Assembly (NCBI GenBank): GCA_949128115.1 | Contig: OX421963.1 | Location: forward strand, 58,089,306 to 58,153,305 | Source: Anaspis maculata | Lineage: Eukaryota; Arthropoda; Insecta; Coleoptera; Scraptiidae | DNA length: 64,000 nt | Direction of reading: 5' to 3' | In this document: positions 23,595-34,430 of the stretch, piece after piece | Layout: every line of letters starts with the position of its first letter | Position numbering within the stretch: position 1 is the first letter of the stretch | The notes under the pieces: model-generated | Told to the model about the DNA's origin: nothing | What the model saw: the letters and a program-made list of their open reading frames with translations, nothing else | The model's database searches: none | Program-made: the position numbers and the translations under genes

Positions 23595-23647
23595 ATGATG
23601 GAGCGTAAGCTGAAATTATTATTTGCGACAGTTACGTTACTTTCAAC
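23595..23647 (+). CDS. Secreted LRR protein, exon 1 (signal peptide)
   Basis: The frame starts ATGATGGAG and reads MMERKLKLLFATVTLLS plus two bases of a Thr codon, then a strong donor, GTGAGT, at 23648. The peptide has a basic start and a hydrophobic core, a typical secretory signal. The two leftover bases (AC) combine with the single leading base (A) of the exon at 27887 to give ACA. Intron phase, signal peptide and downstream domain therefore all agree. The second Met is an equally possible start. It was found by reading and is too short for ordinary ORF scans. The joining to exon 2 is inferred from splice sites and phase, not from a transcript. Confidence 0.65.
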
Positions 23648-24181
23648 GTGAGTACTCACCTATTAATACATTTTAGTCAATCATTAGAGTGCAGCAAATC
23701 TGATGCTTTGAATCTAAAATTCAAAGTTGTTATGCCTTCTTTTCTTTTAGTTTAAATCGTGCTTATTCTTATTATTTTTCATTCTCATTAAAGAAGATCA
23801 AAACATATCTCCACAGTCGGTATGTACCTTACAAAATATGCTGCTTGTCGAGAAATTTTGAAAAATTCGTGTAAAAGCTTTTTTTAACAAAGAATTCGTT
23901 CCTAATTAACCTAAGCATTTATTAAGACGTATAAATTAGCCGCCACTTGGAGATCATTCATTTGAAATATTATTCGGAATGTTATGTCATGTTCCCATCA
24001 TCTCGACAGATGTTAGGTACTCCATCACACAAGATGCGTTTTTTCGTACGAATTAAAAAACGCTGCGGGATCAAAAGATTAGAATTATTCGTACCTAAAC
24101 CTAAGCCCTCGCGGAGTTGACACCATAATATTTTTTATCACAGAATAGCATTTTTTATTCGGGTAAATTCAGAACATTAGC

Positions 24182-24222
24182 TAGGTAGGTAGGTAGGTAG
24201 GTAGGTAGGTAGGTAGGTAGGT
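24182..24222. repeat. (TAGG)n microsatellite
   Basis: About ten uninterrupted TAGG units. Shorter runs of the same kind recur across the window (32780-32800, 16470-16490). Confidence 0.95.
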
Positions 24223-24544
24223 ATTGCCAATAGCGTAAAAATTGCAAGTTGATAGTGGAAAAGAAGTAGTAAAGGAGAGTTTTATTCCACGAAGCTTGAA
24301 GCATAATATTTTCGAGGAAATGTATTATTTTCGCAACAGTTTTGGATATCATCCAGGTGACTGTTTTTGAGGTTTCAATTTTTGCATAATTCTGAGCTCG
24401 CAGCAAATGCGACAATTTTATGCCAATTTATGCAAATCTAGTTTAAACCTTCCACCCTCTCTAATAACAAGAAACAAAACAATTCGCAAGCACTCCTGAT
24501 GAAAGCGAAATGAATAGGATGTTGATAAAGCAGATGATAATAAT

Positions 24545-25058
24545 TAGGGAGCGGATTTATATGCGGTAAAAAAGCTCGGAATATGTAGTTTATATGCGCT
24601 TAAAAAGTATCAAAATATGCGGTAAAAATGTTCAAATAAAGCAATATATGCGAGTAAATATGTAATATAAGCTGCAAAAATATTGAAAATTTCAACATTT
24701 ACATGTAAAACCAACCAACCAACTCTGACCATCAAAGTAAAAAAAATATTTTCTTCAAAAATTTTCAATTACTTTTTTTCTTGAAATGAAAAAATTGTGA
24801 TTTTTTGGCACATCTAGATAAAATGGCCAAAATATTGACAAATATTCAGTTATATGCAAAAATATGGACTTAATATGCGGCTATATGCAATTATATGGAC
24901 TATCAATTTGTATGCAGTAAAAACTCAAAATAATAAATTATATGCGAAATAAAACTTGGTATTTAGGTTCCTTATAGATGGAAACGTCAAGCTGCAAGTC
25001 GACAGTTGCATCCAACTTAGCGAATAGAACATGTGAAAAATTATAAATCCGCTCTCTA
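24545..25058. mobile_element. hAT-type MITE with TAGGGAGCGGATTTATA ends
   Basis: The inverted ends are TAGGGAGCGGATTTATA and TATAAATCCGCTCTCTA, flanked by ATAATAAT on both sides (24537-24544 and 25059-25066). Subterminal copies of tatatgcg (24560-24660 and 24870-24950) look like transposase-binding repeats. The 8-bp duplication points to hAT, though the flank is low-complexity. Confidence 0.75.
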
Positions 25059-25538
25059 ATAATAATACATGAAAGTGAAATACGAATAGGTAGGTACCTA
25101 TTACAGGTGCAAAATGCGGTTCGTTAATAGATAATTCTCGACTTCGAGTAATTTGCAGTCACATAGGGGAAAAAAGGTGAACCACTAGAAGCTTTATACC
25201 ATTATACCCGCGGATAGGACGTTTATGCTCGTTTCGACTAAGTATATTACAACTTGTTAGTAGAACCATTTTCATTATAGTGGGGAAAAAAGTGGAACAC
25301 ATTTGAATTTTCTAAGGCGTTTTCTGTCTCATCCCATCGGAAAACCCTCTACTGAATTTACAATTTATTGCTTAGAATTACTAACTGAATAAGCCTATCT
25401 ATTGTCGCTGACTGGAAAAATAATAAGTACCAAAAAAATTCGTATCACCTGGACTATGTTCTAACGACGCGCTTGAAAACGTAGGTACTTGCTTAAGGAC
25501 GGAGTTGAATTGGTAAAATAAGCGTTGCAAAATCAATC

Positions 25539-25781
25539 CCTGTGGGTTTATTCCTTGACGGATTCTTACCATTTTGGTCTCTTTCGAAAGCTACAAGGAT
25601 GTACTTTGGTTTGAGTTCATTGGCATTTCCGAAATCTAAAAAAAATATTTAGATTTTGACATTCGAAAAAATTATTTTTGGATTTTGGAAATGCCAATGG
25701 GCTCAAACCAAATTACATCCTTGTAGCTTTCGAAAGAAATCAAAAGGTAAGAATCCGTCAAGAAATAAACCCACACGGACG
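25539..25781. repeat. Long hairpin beside the 40-bp repeats
   Basis: Left arm 25539-25640 and right arm 25676-25781 are inverted copies (for example cttgacggattcttacc and ggtaagaatccgtcaag). The loop is short and AT-rich (aaaaatattt). The right arm runs directly into the degenerate tandem repeat, so both may belong to one element. Confidence 0.75.
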
Positions 25782-25799
25782 CCAAATGGTAGCAGGCTC

Positions 25800-26110
25800 C
25801 CGATACATTCATGCTCCCGACAAACGGGTCCGCCGGGGCTTCGATCAACACAACAAGGTGCAAGTATGCTTACCAGGGTCTCAAAATACAAGTCACAAGA
25901 GGCACAGTGGGCTTCGCAGTTACACAAGAAGACACAAAGGACTCCTTGGTGTCCTTTGGGCTCCTTAAAGCTCTTAATGAGATACGACGACACAAGTAAG
26001 GGGTCCATTGGAATTCCGAAAGATACAAAAAGATACAGTGTTATAGGACTCATCAGGGCTTCAAGTAACACATGAAGACAAACACATAAAAACATAAGAG
26101 GGCCGAAGCT
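25800..26110. repeat. Degenerate ~40-bp tandem repeat, second locus
   Basis: The units share the plan of those at 4965-5330 (CACAAGAAGACACAAA-GG-CTTCGA). Here the repeats sit in the LRR gene intron without CACTA-like ends. The minus strand is open for 166 codons (26203 to 25703) with many Cys, Leu and Phe. No known family is recognised. Confidence 0.6.
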
Positions 26111-26320
26111 TCGATTAATACAGCAGGAGCTTATGTAATCCCGTGAGATTTTGAATAAAGGAGCGACTATGTGGAATACATTCCTTAGAAGGCCAGCAAT
26201 CACACCTTACCGGATGTTTTGCTGAAATTTCTTGCAGAGGATTTATACAGAGTGGAACAAAAAAAAATTAATTAAAAATCGTAGTTCCAGACTGGGAAAA
26301 GGTGGAGAGCTTGAACTTAA

Positions 26321-26485
26321 GGTGCGTTCAGTCAGCTTATTTAGCCGCAAGTTTTAATTTTAGTCGTAAGCGCAGCGATGCTCATTGGCTGTCATGAACC
26401 AGCCTCCTCAAATCAGCCAATAAGCGATGCTGCGCTTACGACTAAAATTAAAACTTGCGGCTAAATAAGCTGACTGAATGCACCT
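26321..26485. mobile_element. 165-bp palindromic MITE at a TTAA site
   Basis: Arms of 71 bp (ggtgcgttcagtcagcttat and its mirror) are almost perfect around a 22-base loop. TTAA flanks both ends (26317-26320, 26486-26489). A TTAA target would fit piggyBac-like mobilisation, but the terminal GGTGC is not typical, so the family is left open. Confidence 0.7.
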
Positions 26486-26499
26486 TTAAGCTTAATTGA

Positions 26500-26900
26500 A
26501 TAACAAAGCTTTGAACTTTGACATTTTTCAATATTTGACAGATGACATGCGGAGAAATATTTGCAACAGAGTTTTGAATACAGTTTTTCAAGGGCTTTCA
26601 AATGACATATTGCAAGTGAAGTTTCGTCACATAATATACTTTCTGTAATTTTTGCTGATATTTCCGTTCAACAAAATGACAACCAAAACGTAAAAGGCTC
26701 CTTCGACAGCAAAACCATATCCGCATACCAAATTTCAAGTCGATCGGATTTACGTTGTGGCTGTTATCATGAAAGATTACAGACACAGACACATCCGTAA
26801 TCTTCCCGAAGAAACTGCCAATAATTAATTCAATATCTATCCGATGGATTGGAACCAAATTTGGTACAAATTTTCCACCAATTCCCAGTTGGACGTTACG
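26500..26900. repeat. Dispersed repeat related to 48000-48215
   Basis: It shares gaatacagtttttcaagggc, taccaaatttcaagtcgatc and similar text with 48000-48215. A related run (aaatttcagctcaattggat) lies in F1 copy a at 4340. These look like decayed transposon interiors. Confidence 0.6.
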
Positions 26901-27886
26901 AGTTTCAAAATTTTCTCCAGATCGTTAGCACCGGAGACGGCCGCTTGCTCGGATTTTGACAGGGACGACCCTAATTTTCAAATCCGACACGGTTTCGGTT
27001 TTTCGACGGTGATTTAAAAAAAAAAATAAGTTTAATTTTACAGTTTTCTTCTTTTTCACTCTATTCACCACGAATGTCAATTTTTCAAGAAAAACCTTCA
27101 AGAGCATTGAGTTGTGCATCCACCTGATGATTTGTACCCCTCCACCTTCGCTACCAGTGGCGCCGCTACTTGTAGTCGAAATCGTGAATATCAACTTATG
27201 AAGCAAGATCTACGATTGTTATCGAAAGGTTTCACATGGTGAATTTATTCTTTGTGAATTCGACCAATGAAACTTAGAAAGGCAATCCGCCGGTGTGAAG
27301 GTGGATGAGAAGTGGTTTCTGACGAGGGTGGCAGAATTCAGGCTACCTTGTAAGAGGAAACCGTGCGAAATATATTTTGATCTAAACTGTACCTGTACCT
27401 ACCTATCTGGTTCATGATGTTTATTCAGTTATATGTCACTTTTTAAACTGATCGTGACTTGATAAGATGCACTGGTCATAACCTCTTTTTGTAGATGTCT
27501 AGTAAAAGATGTATTGGAGGAAACCTGATCCAATAAGATACGTACTACATCTCCCAAGACCGCGCGATCGATTCAGAAATTGACCATCCAACAAAAATAA
27601 AATCAGCAATATCTTAGAAAAGATCGTGAAATTTCTGCAAACAAGATGATGATTTCCTTAATCATGCAACACATTGCGTACTAAATTCAAATATTCGATT
27701 CGAAAAATCGACTTCTGGATTACCGTCGCCAGAATTTGTAACTAATCGTTCCGCTCAATTAAAACTTTTAATTGAAAGTCTGTATTTTTACTAACCGTCT
27801 TCGCTCTTATCCGATGTTCTCCTAATTAATTAAACCGCGATCAAGCGCAACTGAAAATGATGTTTTATTTATTTTTTTGCTTATAG

Positions 27887-28556
27887 ACTCCAGGGTCGGG
27901 CCGAAGGAGAATTCACCCACGGAGCGGCATGCAATCCCCGCAACACCGCCTACTTGAGTCTCTCTCGCCCCTTCATTCCCAAAGAACCGGTCAAATGCGT
28001 CGACATCATCGGAATGGGTACCAATTTGACTTTCTCCAAGTACTGGCCCATTCAAAAAGCGGACACGCTGTACGCTGACCACATGCGCCTGAGGAACATC
28101 ACCAGAGATATTTTCCAGGCATTACCCAGACTCGAATTGATCGACATGACTGGCAACAACATCCGAAGACTGCCGGTCCGGATGAACAAGCTCGCCCCCC
28201 GTCTGACCACGTTCCTGTTATCTAAAAACCGGATTAGAATTCCTAAAAAAGGACCGCTGCTCAAATCCTTCAGCTTGAAAACGCTAATGCTGAGCGACAA
28301 CAAGATACGCATGATAAGACTGAACACTTTCGGCTACATGCCGTCGCTGAGGATCTTGTACCTGGATAGCAACTACATAAAGAACATAACGCCGAAAATG
28401 TTCAGCCGTCTGAACAACCTAAAGTACTTGCATTTGGGTAATAATTTGCTCAAAGTCGTGCCGTCGAAAGCGTACATGCCCAAGTCCCTCAGTATTTTCA
28501 TCTTGAAAGGGAACAAGTTCGAGGAGGACAATGAAAACGAACTCATGGCCAAGTAA
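27887..28556 (+). CDS. Secreted leucine-rich-repeat protein, exon 2
   Basis: The exon follows a strong acceptor (tttatttttttgcttatag), supplies 222 residues and ends at TAA 28556. With exon 1 the protein is 240 residues. After the signal peptide come two cysteines (C33, C55) that may form an N-terminal cap. Six to seven leucine-rich repeats then fill about residues 76-230 (LELIDMTGNNI, LKTLMLSDNKI, LRILYLDSNYI, LKYLHLGNNLL, LSIFILKGNKF). Sequons lie at N64, N88 and N184. There is no transmembrane segment, GPI signal or C-terminal cysteine cap. A small secreted or matrix LRR protein of the small-proteoglycan/chaoptin style is likely, acting by protein binding outside the cell. The partner is unknown. 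It is GC-richer than its surroundings and has an unbroken frame, as expected for a functional gene. Confidence 0.85.
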
Positions 28557-28757
28557 ACAACTGAAGCGGGGGAGAACCTGGCGTGAAACAAATTGATTTG
28601 ATTAGAGTAATAATCAGGAGATAGTTCACTGCAATTCAACTGTGATGATTAGTTTGTAGTAAAGCTAGATGGAAGGGAAATGGTGCAGAATTCGAGTACA
28701 AATATTGGTTGTATGTCTGATGTGAGCTTTTGTACTAATTATACTTATTTAGCATTT

Positions 28758-28763
28758 AATAAA
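28758..28763 (+). terminator. Polyadenylation signal of the LRR gene
   Basis: AATAAA lies 202 bases after the stop codon, within AT-rich 3'-UTR-like sequence. A second candidate, aaataaaaag, is near 29010. Confidence 0.5.
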
Positions 28764-29350
28764 GCAACTTTTGAGTATAGAATGCTTAATTTGTTACTTA
28801 TGTACTTGTACGTATGTATATCGTTAGGTAAATCTTGCACAAACTAGGTATTTCTAGGGTGAAATGAAAATCGATTGTTCTGGTCCTTTCTTCTAGAGAT
28901 TTATGTTTAGAAATAATTTATTTCCAGGGAATTTATTATTGTATAATATCGAGTCATTGAGATGAGCAGGCAACGGGCAACCCAACATCCACCTTCGATA
29001 AAATTAGAAATAAAAAGAACTTTATTATAATATTAAAAAAAGCGCACCAGTATCAATTCCTTGTCCGACCGAACACGAAAATGATATTACCTAATCGGAT
29101 TTAAATGTATTCCTTCCGATTGTTTGTAAATTTTTGTTGTTAACTTTTGTCAATATTGTAACGTCACTGTTCTTTTTTGTTTTACAGTTGTACATAGCCT
29201 GCGATGATGCAAACGTATGGTTTGCGAAATCGGTAGCAATAAATAAAAATCTTGAGGAGAATGGACCAAAACCATCGATTATCATTTCAAAAATTAAAAC
29301 TCCTCCATGGATAATCAAACAACTGATTTCTAGGGTGATTATTATTATAG
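28764..29350. other. 3' flank of the LRR gene, no further gene assigned
   Basis: A frame at 29190-29364 follows a good acceptor-like sequence (ttcttttttgttttacag). It encodes about 58 residues with no known domain, has no partner exon and runs into a transposon arm. It is not called as a gene. Confidence 0.35.
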
Positions 29351-29351
29351 T

Positions 29352-29573
29352 ACAGGAATTTTAGCTAAAATATCACTTCAACCTCAAAAAAAAAATACTG
29401 TAATCATGAAAATCACAGGTTCTGTTCAGAATTTTGTGCTCTTTCCAAATTTTTGGGTTTCAGAAAAATCCCAGCGGTGGCTTTTTTTTAGAGCGTCAAA
29501 AGTCTAAAAACTGATAATTCTGAACAATTTCAAATTAAGCTTAATTTTTCATGAGATTTCAAGTATACACATT
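29352..29573. mobile_element. Solo outer arm of the F2-type fold-back element
   Basis: It starts agtacaggaattttagctaa and continues through aatcacaggttctgttcag to tgagatttcaagtatacaca. This matches, arm for arm, the outer ~220 bp of the element at 45100-47264. Neither core nor second arm is present. It lies immediately upstream of a retrotransposon pol relic. Confidence 0.75.
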
Positions 29574-29591
29574 GAACTGTGTGTCACGCCA

Positions 29592-30065
29592 GTGTGGAAC
29601 TCGTTGAGGGTGAAGAAGTTGTTGAAAAGAGTATTGGAAAGCCCGGATGAAAAGCAAGAAGTTTCGCAACTGGTGCTTCCCAACAAACGAATGAGGGAGG
29701 TCCTGAGAGACGTACACGATGGCGCTACCGGAGGACATCTTGGAGTCAACAAGACATTGGCAAAATACATGAGAGGCTCAACTGGGTCAACTGCCGGAAC
29801 GACGGGGAAGCCTGGTGTCGACAGTGCGGGTCTAGCAAGGAGCCAAGAACTCAAAAGAAAAAGATCTTCAAAGCATTATATGGCGTGGGATGGGCCATAC
29901 ACCGTGGCGAAGGAGATAAAAGTTAGCCTCGACCGACTAGCACGGTGCTGGGGGAATAACGAAGTGCCGGCTTGGGCGAAACGAGCAGGCCCAAGAGGGA
30001 GCAGTGTTGCAAAACCGGTTAGAGACCACGAAGTGCGAATAAGAAAGAACACATCTACACAATAG
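29592..30065 (+). pseudogene. Ty3/gypsy integrase relic (zinc finger and C-terminal part, catalytic core deleted)
   Basis: The frame starts with an integrase HHCC zinc-binding region: LRDVHDGATGGHLGVNKTL supplies both histidines. At about 29765 the frame shifts; the continuing text with WCRQC, the two cysteines, is in the +2 frame. The DDE catalytic core is missing. The original frame then shows a C-terminal GPY-type motif (WDGPYTVAKEI) and VSLDRLARCWGNNEVPAWAK, as at the end of gypsy pol. It is a deleted, frameshifted relic in the same family as the element at 207-3754, and probably cannot act. Confidence 0.75.
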
Positions 30066-30454
30066 GCGGAGGTGCCGTGCTTTAAAAGTTTGCCGGAATA
30101 TCCTAATAGGCTTCTCTCAGGCTCTCACAATAATGGAACGATAATGGAAGCGGCGAGAACCTTTGCGGCCTTTTCAGAAAAAAAAACTGGAATATCCTCA
30201 GCCCGAGTTATGGTCGACAAAAACGTAAACGGATACACAAGCGTAAGAGAATAGACCAATCACTATCGACCAAAGAGGAGGAGCCAAGGTGGATATTGAC
30301 AGTGACTGGTCCATTTTTTTTACGGTTTATCTCCGTTCACGCTTCCGTAGACTATAAATCAGGCTTATGAGGCGAGTAAAAAAAAATAGCAGCATGGCCG
30401 GGGGCAAGCTACAGATGAATCAAAAGCGAGAGTGCGGACAACAGCGAAGTGAGG

Positions 30455-30539
30455 TATATAAATGCGACAATCTATTTGAATTTAGTAGCACGCAATAATG
30501 AGTAGTGAGTTTTTAATCGCTTGTCTCTCAAAAAATAAA
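30455..30539 (+). promoter_or_regulatory. Possible 3' LTR promoter and poly-A signal of the pol relic
   Basis: TATATAAA at 30455 and AATAAA at 30534 lie about 80 bases apart downstream of the integrase relic, as expected for R-region signals in an LTR. LTR borders cannot be drawn because no second copy is visible. Confidence 0.35.
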
Positions 30540-30559
30540 AGATCCCATGCAAATCCGTA

Positions 30560-31523
30560 ACAAATAACAATTGTTTGATTGGATAGTTGAATAAACAGGA
30601 ATAATATACAGCATAGTGTAGCCTGTAGCGAGTCAATTATTCAACCAATACCTTATACCTATAAGAAGCATTAATCTGCATTAACTGTAAGTATGTGAAA
30701 GTAAGCGGGACATCGAATCGCGCATTCATGCCCATTCTGCTTTCCAACTTGAATAGCTCCACGCTCCACGACCAGATGCAAAATTTTGCGGTTTATGATG
30801 AGCATTTAAAAAAGTGACCAGCTATCTATCTCTGGCTGCTACGTGATTGAATAAAGCAGGAAATGCTGGCGTTGCACATCAGAATCGTCGGGTCGTTTTC
30901 CTGGGGAATTCAAAATGTGTCGGGGAAATGTTATCATCATGCAGGCCGTCGCCATCTCCGGAAGTGGAGCGAACGTGATGACCGTTTCAGCAGCAGCAGC
31001 AGCCCAGCAGCCGCCAGCCGACCTGCAGCAACGTGTCGCGTGTCCTTTCGATAATGAAACACCACAAGCTGAGTCAATTTCGCAACTTGAGGAAGGCCAA
31101 GAATGTTTACCGGGTGAAGCCCCCAGCCCCAGCCCAGGCGCAAAACCATCACCCACACCGCATCAGTCACTTCACTAGGCCAGAGCCTGACATCGTCCCT
31201 CAGAGTTGCAGGTGCGTGCATGGACGGAATCAATAATGCCAGCAAGCAAAGCCAGAGAGAGGAAAGGTCAGGAATCTGAAGCTCTTCCATCCCCCAAAGC
31301 CTCTGCGATACTCTGACGCTGCTTGCTTACGGGGGGGCTCGGACCCTGATTACCCAGTGATAAGCTGGCGGAAAATTGCACTAACTCCCTGCTTCGCTGC
31401 GCTTTCGTGAAATATGAGTTTTTGTGCCGGTAAGTTGAATTTCACTAGACTGCGGATGCATCGCTGGAAATTGCACGGCCGGTGCCTGTAGAATGAACTA
31501 AATCATATAAATTGTTGGTGCTA
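30560..31523. other. GC-richer stretch, possible unassigned exon
   Basis: 30860-31211 is GC-richer than its surroundings, contains a CAG run and has three overlapping open frames. It ends at gttgcag|gtgcgtgc, which could be a donor. Frame choice is undecidable, so no CDS is called. The remainder is AT-rich without features. Confidence 0.3.
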
Positions 31524-32107
31524 TACAGGGTGTTTCAGCGATAAAAGCAAAAAAAACCTGTGGGTAGATCTCGTCAAAATATGACGGAAACCTATATACG
31601 ATTTTGCAAACTTCGGCCTAGTAACGAAGATACAGCCCTTCAAAGTTGACTTTTTTCGGAGTTGAAAAAATTGTAACTCAGTGATGTTTTGACAAATATA
31701 ACTCAAATCCAGCATGCACTGATTTGTCGCAACGATCTACCGACCTGCCAAATTTTGAAAGAATTCAACCAGTGATGTAGGAGTTATGAGGGTTAATAAT
31801 TTAGAAGCATCCAAAGATAAGTTGACCTAAGGTGACCCCTCATAACTTCTACGCCACTGATTGGATTCTTTCAAACTTTGGCAGGTTGATAGATAAATAT
31901 GACAAACCAGCTTATGCTAAATTAAAGCTGAATTTGTTAAAACGTTCCTGTGTTACAAATTTTTGAAATCCGAAAAAAGTGAACCTTGAAGGGCCGTACC
32001 TTCGTCATTACGCCCAACTTTGCAAAATGGTATATAGGTTTTCGTCATATTCTGACGAGATCTACTCACAGTCAAATTTTTTGCTATCGTCGCTGAAACA
32101 CCCTGTA
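31524..32107. mobile_element. Fold-back MITE with TACAGGGTGTTTCAGCG ends
   Basis: The ends are tacagggtgtttcagcgata and cgctgaaacaccctgta, with arms of about 270 bp that are strongly complementary to the centre. A TA target is consistent with both sides. No ORF. Confidence 0.85.
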
Positions 32108-33591
32108 CTGCTGCGAAAATTGTTGCGATAAATGTTCAAGTAATTTGAAAGTCGACTGAAATAAAAACAGCTATTTAACTTTTTTCAGCCTGGAACAATC
32201 CAGGAAACCGCTGAAACTAGCTGGTCCCCCCGCCTCCGTTACTCGAACATTGGGTGGGAAAACAAACCGGCAACACGCGAACTTAACGCAAACATAATAG
32301 CAACTTCAGACTTAATTATTTACGGTAAATATTGGCGTTCCCTTATTCAAACATTTTTTCGGCCCTGTTCTCCGCGAGGATTTCCAATTAACTTTTGCAT
32401 AGACCGGTAAACCTCTCACAAAGGAGAAAAATGCAAGCGGTCGTTTGCTAAGCGCTCAAAGCTAAAAGTTTATTTGTTGCTTCTTGAGCTCTTGTACCAT
32501 AATCTATTCTTGACTAAGTTGAAGTGTTTGCTTTACGGCCCAATGAAAGGTTGTTTCTGATGTACGAGTATAGTTTAACAAATATCCAGACGAACATCAG
32601 ATGGAACAAGGTTGTTTATATTGTTTTGTGATGAGCATCAACACGTAGTTATATCATTCTAGTGGGAACAGTAAACTTCCATCAATGTAATTAGCAAATG
32701 TTCGTTGATTCAAACAAAAGCTGTATCTGATGCCATGAAAAGTGAAATTACTGGAATGCTTTAATGAATGGAGTAGGTATAGGTAGGTAGCTAGGTATCG
32801 AATTACTTCCAGAACAATATCAAAAGATTATTCGAGAGCCGAGGCTCTTTCTAGCGCACCTCTCCAAACGGGGAGGCGCTTATGTCTTCGCTTTGTCCGT
32901 CCGTCTGGCCGTCCGCGTTTGTCCATCACAACATCTAGCGGTAGATTTTTTCGAGAAATTTCAACTTCAATGAATCTCAACCAAATCAAGCTCATGGATT
33001 TGGGACCAGAACTAAGAGAACACTTGCCGAAATAACGATGAACAATATTAATATTACCAATGTAGTGTAATGTGGCGTCACCGAGGAAGCGCTGAATTTC
33101 ATATGCCTACTGGATTTGAAAAGTTACGACATAGGGACGGACAAGTACTCGTTATAATGAAGATATATAAGCTCATATACCTACGAAATTATATTCAAAG
33201 GGAAATTTGAACTTTTTTTCACCAAAAATTTCACATTGTAAGTATTAATAAAAAAATAACCATAAGCATTTGCTTAGATCTTCGAGGAGTTGCTAAGCAG
33301 ACTTTCCCTAGCAACGTCTATGAAATCCAAGAAGATACTTATGCTTATTTTTTATCAATACAACCCAACTCACGGGTCAATAGTTTAATTTTTTTAAAAT
33401 GACCCCAAGGCTACGGTTCGGCGGCTAAAGATTATTCGATATTCGTTGCTTGCTGACCCTTGAAACTTTGCTACAAATAACTACCGTAGTTTAGTTTTGA
33501 AGCTATAACGTTGAATTCAGATATCCATTAGAAAAAAAGCTATCAATTCTCCCCAAATGACATGATAGGGTTTAGCTGTATTAACGTATGG
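32108..33591. other. No recognisable gene (32.1-33.6 kb)
   Basis: It contains a gcttatgtcttcgctttgtc-type sequence near 32880 and an imperfect inverted pair at 33240-33362 (gtattaataaaaaaataacc / tttatcaatac). Both look like worn repeats. No coding signal. Confidence 0.4.
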
Positions 33592-34182
33592 TCTGAAAGT
33601 TTTGGGGAATTTTTCAAAAGCTAATTTTTTTTTTCGATAGTTTCAATTTTGTAACTTAATATTGCAAAAATTAACATAATCTATAACAATACTAAATGAT
33701 TATTTAACATATCGAAGATGGGTCATTATCTTTGATGGCTCTCAGTTTTCTTCTGCCATGTTCGATCATTCTCTGTTCTCTGATGGACACCAGCAGGATC
33801 AATTTTTCCAAGCTCCTACTTCCCAATGTAACGCAAGCTCGACCAATACAAGATTTTTGGTGAGTATTGAGCAGAATAGTATACGACGAGAGAAAAGAAG
33901 CTGCAAATGAAGACCAATTACGGTGTCGCATTTTCCAAAAACATTAGAGCATCTCGCATTGGAGATATTGATCTTAGTGTTGTTCAGAGAATTATGGAAC
34001 ATGGCAGAAGAAAATTGAATTCCATCGAAGATAATGGTCCATCATCAATATGTTGAATATGAATTTGTTGTTGTCATAATATATGATGGGAATTTTTGCA
34101 ATATCAAGTTAAAAAATAAAGACAATTCAGAAAAAATTATTAGCTTTTGAACAATTTCCCAAAACTATTGAACCATACGTTA
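33592..34182. mobile_element. Fold-back MITE M1 (copy b)
   Basis: The ends are TAACGTATGGTCTGAAAG and CAATAGTTTTGGG-type sequence running to ACCATACGTTA. It is 591 bp and similar along its length to copy a (14490-15066), including ggtccatcatcaatatgttg. The interior frames are shadows of the inverted arms. Confidence 0.85.
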
Positions 34183-34430
34183 TGGTAATAAACAGGAAAG
34201 TTACAATTAATTTCGAATTCCGCTATCCGCTCCTGCTCCAGACGCCAAAAACGGGAAGCAAGCGAGTTACACAGATGCCCCTGAAGACAAAAACAAAACC
34301 AGAGAACAGAGAAGTTTTAACGGGACAAAAGTAATCGCGTTTCCTGTCCCTTTGACATTACAGGAAAAATAGTTACAACCGACGCCGTCCCCACACGCCG
34401 CCCCCGTCGAAATAAAAAACAGAATCGAGG

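Larger units (their letters stand above)
23648..27886 (+). other. Intron of the LRR gene, filled with mobile elements
   Basis: It is a 4.24-kb intron, GTGAGT...ttttttgcttatag. From left to right it contains a TAGG microsatellite, a 514-bp hAT-type MITE, a 240-bp hairpin, a degenerate 40-bp tandem repeat, a 165-bp palindromic MITE and a dispersed repeat (26500-26900). No extra coding exon is apparent. Confidence 0.55.

Noticed and set aside
24181..24223. TAGG array as a telomere-like or CRISPR-like repeat
   Set aside because: It is a plain tetranucleotide microsatellite without spacers; insect telomeres use TTAGG or transposons.
25703..26203. 166-codon minus-strand frame as a gene
   Set aside because: It overlies a degenerate tandem repeat within an intron; open frame length is likely compositional. 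Kept only as a finding.
29134..29364. 76-codon frame after a good polypyrimidine-AG
   Set aside because: The product has no domain, no partner exon is visible, and it runs into a transposon arm.
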